Positions 7,772 through 15,323 of a DNA stretch of 26,872 nucleotides are shown here, piece by piece. The position numbers were made by a program, and so were the translations under genes. The stretch is from an uncultured Collinsella sp. Lineage in GTDB: Bacteria; Actinomycetota; Coriobacteriia; Coriobacteriales; Coriobacteriaceae. The notes beneath the pieces are model-generated. The model saw only the letters and a list, made by a program, of their open reading frames with translations. It had not been told where the DNA came from and ran no database searches. Positions within the stretch are counted from its first letter, which is position 1, and every line of letters begins with the position of its first letter. The DNA is taken from the NCBI GenBank assembly GCA_902496375.1, contig CABVAS010000005.1:1-26872 (forward strand), read 5' to 3'.

Positions 7772-9925
7772 TTACTGAACTTTGCTGGCGAACTCGAGGT
7801 ATTGCATGCGCTGCAGCTTGTCGATCGTCGAGGTGTATGGGCTGTCTTCAGATTCCAAGTTGTAGCGCAGCCCGTCGGCACCGAGATAGCCGGCGACATT
7901 GATGGTGGGCACATCTGACCTTGTTGCAAGCAGGGCCTTTTGATAGTCGGTGAGCGGGGCGCCGATCTTATTAAGGGTAATGGCTGCAATCTCGTTTGCC
8001 CCGACGGTGTCGTAGACGTTGAGCTCGGTATTGCCGGCGATCTCATAGTTAGCCCAGACGAGATATGTCGACTGATAGATACGGAAAGCGTGGCTTGCCG
8101 TATCTTCCTGAGGGTACAGCTCGTCGTTGAGAGTCGTTGCGGCGCTCGGCTGATGGTCGCCAAAAAAGACAAGAACAACCGGTCTGCCGATATTGCGGAG
8201 CTCGTTGATAAAGTACTCGAGGTCCCGGTCGGATGCGTTGATGCAGGTGAGATAGGTGTTGAGCGCGCTATTGGCGCCCTCGCTGGCTCCCTCGACCCAA
8301 TAGTTTGTCAGCTCTTCGACGGGAACGGTGCCATAGTCGTAGCCGCCGTGATTTTGCATCGTGACGTCAAAGATGAACTGCGGCGCTTCGTCGGTTCTAA
8401 GCAGGTCGAGTATCTTGTCGTAGGTGGCGTAGTCGCATACGCCGGCATGGTAACAGGGCGCACCTTCGAAATCGCCGATTGAAAGAAAGTCTCCAAAGCC
8501 CAGCTGCTGATAGATCTTATCTCGATGGTAGTTGACGGGGTTTTGCGGGTGCATAGCGGTAGCGGTATACCCAAGCTCTTTAAGGTCCTTTGCCAGGCTG
8601 TTGACGCCATTCATCTGATACAGCTGATAGGGGATCTTGCCTAATCCGACAAAGGCCGTTGTCGCTCCGGTCAAAAATTCGAATTCGGAGTTTGCCGTTC
8701 CGCCACCGGTGACCGAAGCGAGCATGGTGCCGCGAACAAGTGTGTCGGGAAGCGAGTTGTAGAATGCGGGGCCGGTGTACCCGGCCGCCTGGAGCTGCTC
8801 AAAGCACGAAAGGTCGCTAAAACTCTCGTTCATGACGGCAACAATCGTCGGCTTGATTTCATTGAACTGGGCAACGGCAGCCGCGCGCTGCTCGCTCGAG
8901 CCATACGTGCTGTCGTAGGCGGCGGCGAGCTCCTGCTCGATGCTCTGCGCCTCATCGGGCGTATAGCCTTCGGGCTTCTCAATGGGCAACTCGTTGACCA
9001 TTTCGGTGAACGAAGTGATAAAACCCTGAGACGTATATGTGGTGATGGGCTGCCAACGGTCAAATCCAAAATCCAGCGCCTGCTCCAAGTCGATGCTGGA
9101 AAAGCCTGAGAGCCCCACAACGGTCACTAGCAGAAAAGCGCAGAGGTTAGCGGCGATTGCGGGGAAGACATGGGTGGGCGTACGGAGCTTTCGCGGTCGG
9201 ATAAGCGAAAGAAGCCCCAGGGAAATCTCCAGCAGGGCGAGAGAGGTTACGATTCCGGCGGTAAAGGTAAACTCGTATCCCTCGCTCACTTCCATTGCGG
9301 TGCCAAGGGCCAAGATATCGCTTGGCAGGATGGCTTCGCCTTTAAACGTTATGACGAAGTGCTCGGCAATGCCAAGGATGCAACAGGCGACGGGCACGAG
9401 GGCCATGACGCCTCCATGACGCTGTCCCAGCAAATAAAGGGAGAGTAGAACCGTCGCGAGCAGCCCGACGGAAAACCCGAATGAGTTGGCGGGAATGCGA
9501 TAGAACGTTTCGTTACAGGCAATTTCGAGCGAAACGAACGAGAGCGCTGAAACAGCGGCGATGACAAGGATGTCACGGCAAATACAGGCAACCGTTCCCG
9601 TCGCAAGATCGGTTTGGTCGATAAGTCCCGAAACCAAGGGCTCGACAAGAAGTATGACGGCGGTAGCACCGAGCGCCGAATAAGAAAGGACCCATAGGGA
9701 ATTGTCCTCATTTACGAGCAATTGATTCGTAATCCATGCAGCTACCATGCCGAGCGGGATGAGGAGCGTCGCGCACCAAAAGACGCGGGCAATGGGCGGC
9801 TTTTCATTGTGTTTGATTGAAAAATACACGCGCACGACGACGGTGGCCACGATAAGGACGGCGATGAATATGGGCAGATTGGCCATGTCGCTCGAAGTGA
9901 TTTCAAGGGGGATATCTTCGGTCAT
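7772..9925 (-). CDS. LtaS-like membrane sulfatase/phosphoglycerol transferase
   Basis: This 717-aa protein has about eight N-terminal membrane segments (roughly residues 16-36, 48-70, 78-100, 113-133, 148-168, 172-192, 222-242, 254-274). An extracellular alkaline-phosphatase/sulfatase-fold domain follows from about 355. Metal-site and catalytic landmarks of the LtaS/MdoB family are visible: MNESFSD with E367, the nucleophile T410 in GGGTANSEFE, an HPQNPVNYHRD segment and the metal-binding FFGDHQPS. Such enzymes transfer phosphoglycerol from phosphatidylglycerol to glycan or teichoic acid chains outside the membrane. It has more membrane segments than the five of S. aureus LtaS, and the acceptor is unknown. 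ATG at 9925 is chosen for AGAGGA about seven nt upstream. It is divergent from uvrA with no functional link seen. Confidence 0.85.
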   Translation of the reverse strand: MTEDIPLEITSSDMANLPIFIAVLIVATVVVRVYFSIKHNEKPPIARVFWCATLLIPLGMVAAWITNQLLVNEDNSLWVLSYSALGATAVILLVEPLVSGLIDQTDLATGTVACICRDILVIAAVSALSFVSLEIACNETFYRIPANSFGFSVGLLATVLLSLYLLGQRHGGVMALVPVACCILGIAEHFVITFKGEAILPSDILALGTAMEVSEGYEFTFTAGIVTSLALLEISLGLLSLIRPRKLRTPTHVFPAIAANLCAFLLVTVVGLSGFSSIDLEQALDFGFDRWQPITTYTSQGFITSFTEMVNELPIEKPEGYTPDEAQSIEQELAAAYDSTYGSSEQRAAAVAQFNEIKPTIVAVMNESFSDLSCFEQLQAAGYTGPAFYNSLPDTLVRGTMLASVTGGGTANSEFEFLTGATTAFVGLGKIPYQLYQMNGVNSLAKDLKELGYTATAMHPQNPVNYHRDKIYQQLGFGDFLSIGDFEGAPCYHAGVCDYATYDKILDLLRTDEAPQFIFDVTMQNHGGYDYGTVPVEELTNYWVEGASEGANSALNTYLTCINASDRDLEYFINELRNIGRPVVLVFFGDHQPSAATTLNDELYPQEDTASHAFRIYQSTYLVWANYEIAGNTELNVYDTVGANEIAAITLNKIGAPLTDYQKALLATRSDVPTINVAGYLGADGLRYNLESEDSPYTSTIDKLQRMQYLEFASKVQ

Positions 9926-9937
9926 GGACGTTCCTCT

Positions 9938-9975
9938 GTTACAGCAAATTAAGTTCAGTAGTAGATTACTGTAAC
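9938..9975 (-). promoter_or_regulatory. Inverted repeat in the leader of the LtaS-like gene
   Basis: GTTACAG (9938-9944) and CTGTAAC (9969-9975) form a 7-bp inverted repeat around a 24-nt interior. An overlapping pair, CAGTA (9956-9960) and TACTG (9967-9971), competes for the same bases. On the - strand the element ends directly against the AGAGGAA ribosome binding site. It could be an operator or a leader hairpin. Confidence 0.35.
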
Positions 9976-10043
9976 CTTTCCACGGCATTTCGAGAAACAA
10001 AGCACCCGATACGCAAAGCTAAAGGTCTGCGAATCTTGTATTA

Positions 10044-10057
10044 CGAACATCTGTGCG
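10044..10057 (+). promoter_or_regulatory. LexA (SOS) box candidate upstream of uvrA
   Basis: CGAACATCTGTGCG resembles the Gram-positive/actinobacterial LexA site CGAAC-N4-GTTCG, with one mismatch in the second half-site (GTGCG). It lies about 60 nt before the uvrA start and just upstream of a TATGAT -10-like element (10085-10090), a normal place for repression by LexA. Confidence 0.55.
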
Positions 10058-10118
10058 CGTCGAGTGCGCTAAACTCATCGACAGTATGATTCGATGCAAT
10101 AGGAGGCAAGGAGCTTCC

Positions 10119-12998
10119 ATGTCTGATTCTTCTATCGTTATTCGCGGCGCTCGTGAGCACAACCTCCGTGATATCGATGTTTCCATTCCGCGTGACCAAC
10201 TCGTGGTCATTACCGGTCTTTCTGGCTCGGGCAAGAGTTCGCTGGCATTTGACACTATCTATGCCGAGGGCCAGCGTCGATACGTCGAGAGCCTTTCGAG
10301 CTATGCGCGCCAGTTCTTGGGCCAGATGGACAAACCCGACTTGGATTCAATCGACGGCCTTTCGCCGGCGGTGTCGATCGACCAAAAGACGACGTCTAAA
10401 AACCCTCGCTCGACGGTTGGCACCGTAACCGAGATTTATGACTATCTGCGCCTGCTGTTCGCCCGTGTGGGCACCCCGCACTGTCCCGAATGCGGCCGCG
10501 TCATTGAGCGTCAGACGACCGACCAGGTTGCCGACAAGGTCTTGGCGGCGGGGGAGGGCCGCCGCGCGTTTGTGCTGGCACCGGTGGTGCGCGGGCGAAA
10601 AGGCGAGTACACCAAACTGTTTGAGGACCTTCGCGCCGAGGGCTTTAGCCGCGTGCGTGTCGACGGTGAAGTGCGCTCGCTCGACGATCCGATCGATCTG
10701 GACAAGAAGTTCAAGCACGATATCGAGGTCGTAGTCGATCGCATCGTGATCCGTGAGAACTCTCTGGGCCGTATCGCCGAGTCTGTTGAGCAAGCGACCG
10801 CGCTGGCTCACGGCAATGTAAACGTGTACATGCTGCCCGATCGTGATGCTCCCGAGGGGACCGAGGGCGAGCTGCTGGAGTATTCGTTGGCCTTGGCGTG
10901 CCCGGAGCATGGTCACTCCATTGACGATCTTCAGCCGCGTGATTTTTCGTTCAACGCTCCCTATGGCGCATGTCCTGAGTGCGACGGCCTGGGCTTTAAG
11001 AAAACCGTTGATGCCGAGGCGCTGATTGAGGATCCCTCGAAGTCCATTGCCGACGGAGTCTTTGGTAGCCTGTTTGGCAATTCGAACTACTATCCGCAGA
11101 TTTTTGCTGCGGTCTGCAAACACTTTAAGGTGAGCGCCGATACGCCGTGGGAGGACTTGCCCCCTCGCGTGCGTCGTGCATTTTTGGATGGCCTGGGCGA
11201 TACGAAGATCTCGGTCGACTACCAAAAGCTCGACGGACGTCGCAGCCAGTGGGATACCAAGTTTTCGGGCGTTCGCAACATCCTGTACGAACGCTATACC
11301 GAGACGACGAACGAGAACACCAAGGCGCGCCTGGAGAAGTACATTCGCGAGGAGCCGTGCTCGAGCTGCCACGGCGCTCGTTTGCGCTCCGAGATGCTCG
11401 CCGTCACCGTGGGCGGCAAGTCCATTTACGAGGTTTGTTGCCTGTCGTGCCGTGAATCGCTCGAGTTTTTTGAGGGCCTGGAGCTCACCGAGCGCCAACA
11501 GTTTATCGGCGGCCGTATCGTCAAGGAAATCCTGGAGCGCTTGCGTTTTCTGGTCGATGTTGGACTCGACTATCTGACGCTCGATCGTGCCTCGGCGACG
11601 CTTTCCGGTGGCGAGGCGCAGCGTATTCGTCTGGCAACGCAGATCGGCGCGGGTCTCATGGGCGTGCTCTATATTCTGGACGAGCCCTCGATCGGTCTTC
11701 ATCAGCGTGACAACGAGCGCTTGATCAAGACGCTCGAGCGCCTGCGCGATATCGGCAATACCGTTATCGTCGTCGAACACGACGAGGATACAATTCGTGC
11801 CGCCGATTACGTGATCGACATGGGGCCCGGCGCCGGCGTCAACGGCGGACACGTAGTCGCGGCGGGAACGCCTGCCGATATCATGGCGTGTCCTGAGTCG
11901 ATGACGGGCGCTTATCTGACCGGCAAACGAATGATCCGGGTGCCTGATGAACGGCGCAAGCCCGGTCGCGGCTGCCTTAAAATTACGGGCGCTCGAGCCA
12001 ACAACCTCAAAAACGTTACTGCCAAAATCGAGTTTGGTACGCTTACGGTTGTTACCGGCGTGTCGGGATCGGGCAAGAGCTCCCTGGTTACCGATACCAT
12101 TGCGCCTGCCCTTACGAATGCCATTCACCGTTCGACGCGCCCTGTGGGTCCATATAAGAAAATCGAGGGCATCGAGTGTATCGATAAGGTTATCGATATC
12201 GACCAGTCGCCGATTGGCCGCACGCCGCGTTCCAACCCTGCTACCTATATCGGCCTGTGGGATGATCTTCGCGCGCTGTTTGCGAGTACGCCGGAGTCGA
12301 AGGCGCGCGGCTACTCGCCGGGTCGTTTCTCCTTTAATGTGAGTGGCGGGCGCTGTGAGGCGTGCAAGGGCGACGGGCAGATCAAGATCGAGATGCACTT
12401 CCTTCCCGATATCTACGTTCCCTGCGAAGTTTGCGGCGGTAAACGCTACAACCGCGAGACACTCGAGGTCACCTACCGTGGCAAGACCATCTCGGACGTG
12501 CTCGAAATGAGTGTCACCGAGGCGCTGGCCTTCTTTGGGAATATCCCGCAGATTAAGCGCAAGCTCCAAACGCTGTACGATGTAGGCTTGGGCTACGTGA
12601 GCCTGGGCCAGCCCGCCACGACGCTCTCGGGCGGCGAGGCGCAGCGTGTGAAGCTCGCCAAGGAGCTTCATCGACGCCAGACGGGCAAGACGTTCTATAT
12701 TTTGGACGAGCCGACGACCGGCCTTCATTTTGAGGACGTCCGCCAGCTGCTCGATGTGCTGCAGCGCTTGGTCGATGCGGGCAACACGGTGCTGGTGATT
12801 GAGCACAACCTTGATGTCATCAAGGTTGCCGATCGTCTGATCGATATGGGTCCCGAGGGCGGTAACGGCGGCGGAACCGTTGTGGTTTCGGGCACACCGG
12901 AGCAGGTTGCGGACTGTCCGCAGAGTTATACGGGCAAGTTTTTGGCGCCGTTGCTCAGGCGTGACCGGGAGCGTCAGGCTCAACTTGATGCTCAATAA
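10119..12998 (+). CDS. uvrA: Excinuclease ABC subunit A
   Basis: This 959-aa protein is UvrA, the dimeric ABC-type ATPase that scans DNA for lesions and loads UvrB. Two ABC modules are clear: Walker A GLSGSGKSSL with signature LSGGEAQRIRLA and DEPSIGLHQRD in the first half, and GVSGSGKSSL with LSGGEAQRVKLA and DEPTTGLHFED in the second. The insertion with ACPEHGHS and GACPECDGLG carries the first zinc site, in a Cys-Cys/His form. The second zinc finger is CEAC...CEVC. The start at 10119 follows AAGGAG with five nt spacing; an upstream in-frame ATG at 10053 would run across the promoter and LexA-like box. The length is slightly above the family norm of about 940. Confidence 0.97.
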   Translation: MSDSSIVIRGAREHNLRDIDVSIPRDQLVVITGLSGSGKSSLAFDTIYAEGQRRYVESLSSYARQFLGQMDKPDLDSIDGLSPAVSIDQKTTSKNPRSTVGTVTEIYDYLRLLFARVGTPHCPECGRVIERQTTDQVADKVLAAGEGRRAFVLAPVVRGRKGEYTKLFEDLRAEGFSRVRVDGEVRSLDDPIDLDKKFKHDIEVVVDRIVIRENSLGRIAESVEQATALAHGNVNVYMLPDRDAPEGTEGELLEYSLALACPEHGHSIDDLQPRDFSFNAPYGACPECDGLGFKKTVDAEALIEDPSKSIADGVFGSLFGNSNYYPQIFAAVCKHFKVSADTPWEDLPPRVRRAFLDGLGDTKISVDYQKLDGRRSQWDTKFSGVRNILYERYTETTNENTKARLEKYIREEPCSSCHGARLRSEMLAVTVGGKSIYEVCCLSCRESLEFFEGLELTERQQFIGGRIVKEILERLRFLVDVGLDYLTLDRASATLSGGEAQRIRLATQIGAGLMGVLYILDEPSIGLHQRDNERLIKTLERLRDIGNTVIVVEHDEDTIRAADYVIDMGPGAGVNGGHVVAAGTPADIMACPESMTGAYLTGKRMIRVPDERRKPGRGCLKITGARANNLKNVTAKIEFGTLTVVTGVSGSGKSSLVTDTIAPALTNAIHRSTRPVGPYKKIEGIECIDKVIDIDQSPIGRTPRSNPATYIGLWDDLRALFASTPESKARGYSPGRFSFNVSGGRCEACKGDGQIKIEMHFLPDIYVPCEVCGGKRYNRETLEVTYRGKTISDVLEMSVTEALAFFGNIPQIKRKLQTLYDVGLGYVSLGQPATTLSGGEAQRVKLAKELHRRQTGKTFYILDEPTTGLHFEDVRQLLDVLQRLVDAGNTVLVIEHNLDVIKVADRLIDMGPEGGNGGGTVVVSGTPEQVADCPQSYTGKFLAPLLRRDRERQAQLDAQ

Positions 12999-13018
12999 AT
13001 AGGCGATTCAGTTTATGG

Positions 13019-13049
13019 GCGCCATCGACTCCTTGTGATTCGATGGCGC
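13019..13049 (+). terminator. Stem-loop after uvrA
   Basis: GCGCCATCGA (13019-13028) pairs perfectly with TCGATGGCGC (13040-13049) over an 11-nt loop, 20 nt past the uvrA stop. The tail TTGCTGTG is a poor T tract, so it may be a weak terminator or a 3'-end stabilising hairpin. Confidence 0.55.
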
Positions 13050-13062
13050 TTGCTGTGCCGAA

Positions 13063-13093
13063 GTGACGTATGCAGCCGAATTGGACATATACT
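13063..13093 (+). promoter_or_regulatory. Candidate promoter of ybaK-murJ-uvrC
   Basis: TATACT (13088-13093) is a five-of-six -10 element. GTGACG (13063-13068) is a four-of-six -35 at a long 19-nt spacing. Transcription would start near 13100, about 30 nt before the ybaK start, with AAAGGA as ribosome binding site. Confidence 0.35.
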
Positions 13094-13130
13094 TAATCCT
13101 TGCGTCCGAATGCGAGGGAAAGGATATGTC

Positions 13131-13631
13131 ATGGCAAAGGCTGTAAAGACGCCAAAAACCAATGCGATGCGCGAGCTGGAAAGCGCCGGCATTTCCTATG
13201 TTCTACATACGTACGAAGACGATGGTGATGAGTCGGTGGGCCTGGGGGTCGCGATTTCGGAGCAGCTTGGCGAGGAGCCCGGTCAAGGATTTAAGACTTT
13301 GGTCTGCGTGACACCGTCCAACGACTATGTCGTGTGCTGTATCCCTGTTGCCGACGAGCTCGATCTAAAGTCCGCCGCGCGTGCCGCGGGGGAGAAGTCC
13401 TTGGCCATGATGCATGTGAAGGATTTGCTTGCGGCGACTGGCTACGTTCGCGGCGGCTGCAGCCCGGTCGGTATGAAAAAACGCTACCGGACGCTCATTG
13501 ATGAGACATGTGTCCTTTGGGATACCATTTTTATTTCGGGAGGCAAGCGTGGTTATCAGCTCGAGCTTGCACCCGATGATTTAATTGCATTTTGCGGGGC
13601 GACGGTTGCCGCGATTACGAGAGAGGACTGA
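13131..13631 (+). CDS. ybaK: Cys-tRNA(Pro)/Cys-tRNA(Cys) deacylase YbaK/EbsC
   Basis: This 166-aa single-domain protein is of the YbaK/EbsC family, which hydrolyses Cys mischarged onto tRNA(Pro) in trans to prolyl-tRNA synthetase. The invariant Lys is K55 in GQGFKTLV. The GGCSPVG loop (108-114) that binds the tRNA 3' end is present, with the surrounding family pattern (VCCIPVADELDLK). Length is normal (about 155-165). The start at 13131 follows AAAGGA with six nt spacing; the longer in-frame ORF would begin inside the uvrA terminator. The stop is 3 nt before murJ, so they share a transcript. Confidence 0.92.
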   Translation: MAKAVKTPKTNAMRELESAGISYVLHTYEDDGDESVGLGVAISEQLGEEPGQGFKTLVCVTPSNDYVVCCIPVADELDLKSAARAAGEKSLAMMHVKDLLAATGYVRGGCSPVGMKKRYRTLIDETCVLWDTIFISGGKRGYQLELAPDDLIAFCGATVAAITRED

Positions 13632-13634
13632 GCG

Positions 13635-15317
13635 ATGCCGCAGGAAGAATTGAAGCGCGGAGCTCATTTTGCAAAAGAATCTGCGCCTCAGACACCCTCA
13701 TCCGAAGCTTCTTCGTCGCGAGATGACACTGACGACATGGGCTCGTCGGACTACTCCACGGTTGGTCGTTCCGCCGGGCTTATGACCATCCTGACCATTG
13801 TGTCTCGCGTCACCGGTTTTATCCGCACGTGGGCAATGGCGGCCGCTATCGGCATGTCGCTACTTTCGTCCTCCTATCAGGTCGCCAACAACCTGCCCAA
13901 TATGCTCTACGAACTCGTGATGGGCGGCATGCTCGTGACGGCGTTTTTGCCCGTGTACATGGGCGTGAGGCGTGAGCAGGGTCGCGAGGCCTCGAACGAG
14001 TACGTGGGCAACCTGCTCGGCATTCTGCTTTTGGTGCTGGGTGGCATTTCGTTGCTGGGGACCGTGTTCGCCCCGGGCTTTATCTGGACGCAATCGTTCC
14101 TTTCGGGTGACGGCGGCAGCATGGATACCGCTGCGTTCATGTTCCGTTTCTTTGCCATCCAGATTCTGTTTTATGGTTTGGGCTCGGTGTTCTCGGGCGT
14201 TCTCAACGCACACCGCGACTACTTCTGGTCGACGTTTGCCCCGGTCCTCAACAATGTGATCGTCATTGCGAGCTTTATGGGTTTTGCGCCCGTGTCCGCA
14301 CAGTTTGGCGAACGTGCCGGCATCATCTTGATTGCGGCCGGTACGACCCTCGGTGTCTTTGTTCAGATGGCATGTCAGATTCCCGCGCTTAGCAAGCACG
14401 GCGTGCATCCCCATATCCATATCGACTTTAAGGACCCCGCGCTGCGCCAGACGATTGCGCTCGGTATCCCGACGCTGCTCGCCACGGTGTGCATGTTTGT
14501 CTCGACTTCTATCACCAACGCTGCCGCGCTGGTGGTCCAGCCCGAGACTGGTCCTTCCGTCATCGCCTATGCGCGCCTGTGGTACACGCTGCCCTACGCG
14601 CTGATTGCCGCCTCGCTTTCGACGGCGCTCTATACCGAGCTCTCTCACGACGCACAGGAGAAGGATTACGACAGCGTACGCACGGGCATTTCGCGTGGCG
14701 TCGCCCAGATGCTGTTCTTCCTGATTCCGTTCGCACTGTACCTGATTGTCTTCGCACGTCCGCTCAACATGATCTACTGTGCTGGCAAGTTCGATGAATC
14801 CGGAGTGGCGCTGGTGTCCGAGTACCTTGTCTACCTGGCGCTCTCGCTGCCGCTCTACGGCGTGGTCGTGTTGATGCAGAAGAGCTTCTCTGCCTTGCTC
14901 GACATGAAGCCCTATAGCCGCTATTGCCTGTATTCCGCCATCGGCCAGGCCGGCTCGGTTCTGCTGTTTGGCGTTGTGCTGGGCTTCGGTATGCCGGCAA
15001 TCGCGCTTTCGTATGTTGTCGACTACGTGATCTTGGTCGGCTGTTCGCTGTGGTGGCTGCGTCGTCGCCTGCGTGGCCTTCAGGTCAAATCTATCCTGCA
15101 TGGCGGTTTCTTTGGCCTTTTGCTCGGTGGCCTAGGTGCTGCCGCAGGCGCCGGCGTCATGTGGGCGCTTGAACACTTTGTCGGGGCACTTGGCGGCTCG
15201 ATTCTGATTACTCTTGGCTACGTTTGCGTTGCGGGTGTCGTCTCGCTTGCTGTTACCTTTGGCCTTGCCGTCGTCCTTAAGATGCCTGAGGTCTCGGCGC
15301 TGCTTCGTCGCAAGTAG
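13635..15317 (+). CDS. murJ: Lipid II flippase MurJ (MviN)
   Basis: This 560-aa integral membrane protein is of the MurJ/MviN branch of the MOP superfamily, which moves lipid II across the cytoplasmic membrane for peptidoglycan synthesis. A hydrophilic N-terminus of about 45 residues rich in Ser, Thr and Asp precedes the hydrophobic core. The core has the MurJ-typical first segment with RVTGFIRTWAMAAAIG and the NNLPNMLYELVMGGML loop, and about 14 membrane segments in total. The acidic Ser/Thr-rich leader could be a regulatory tail, as in some actinobacterial MviN proteins, but there is no kinase or pseudokinase domain. The start follows GAGAGG at 8 nt. The reading frame is intact and closes 6 nt before uvrC. 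Confidence 0.94.
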   Translation: MPQEELKRGAHFAKESAPQTPSSEASSSRDDTDDMGSSDYSTVGRSAGLMTILTIVSRVTGFIRTWAMAAAIGMSLLSSSYQVANNLPNMLYELVMGGMLVTAFLPVYMGVRREQGREASNEYVGNLLGILLLVLGGISLLGTVFAPGFIWTQSFLSGDGGSMDTAAFMFRFFAIQILFYGLGSVFSGVLNAHRDYFWSTFAPVLNNVIVIASFMGFAPVSAQFGERAGIILIAAGTTLGVFVQMACQIPALSKHGVHPHIHIDFKDPALRQTIALGIPTLLATVCMFVSTSITNAAALVVQPETGPSVIAYARLWYTLPYALIAASLSTALYTELSHDAQEKDYDSVRTGISRGVAQMLFFLIPFALYLIVFARPLNMIYCAGKFDESGVALVSEYLVYLALSLPLYGVVVLMQKSFSALLDMKPYSRYCLYSAIGQAGSVLLFGVVLGFGMPAIALSYVVDYVILVGCSLWWLRRRLRGLQVKSILHGGFFGLLLGGLGAAAGAGVMWALEHFVGALGGSILITLGYVCVAGVVSLAVTFGLAVVLKMPEVSALLRRK

Positions 15318-15323
15318 GTGCGC

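Noticed and set aside
10347..12995. An 882-codon open frame on the - strand opposite uvrA
   Set aside because: Antisense to intact uvrA, Arg/Leu/His-rich with no recognisable domain. It is explained by codon bias.
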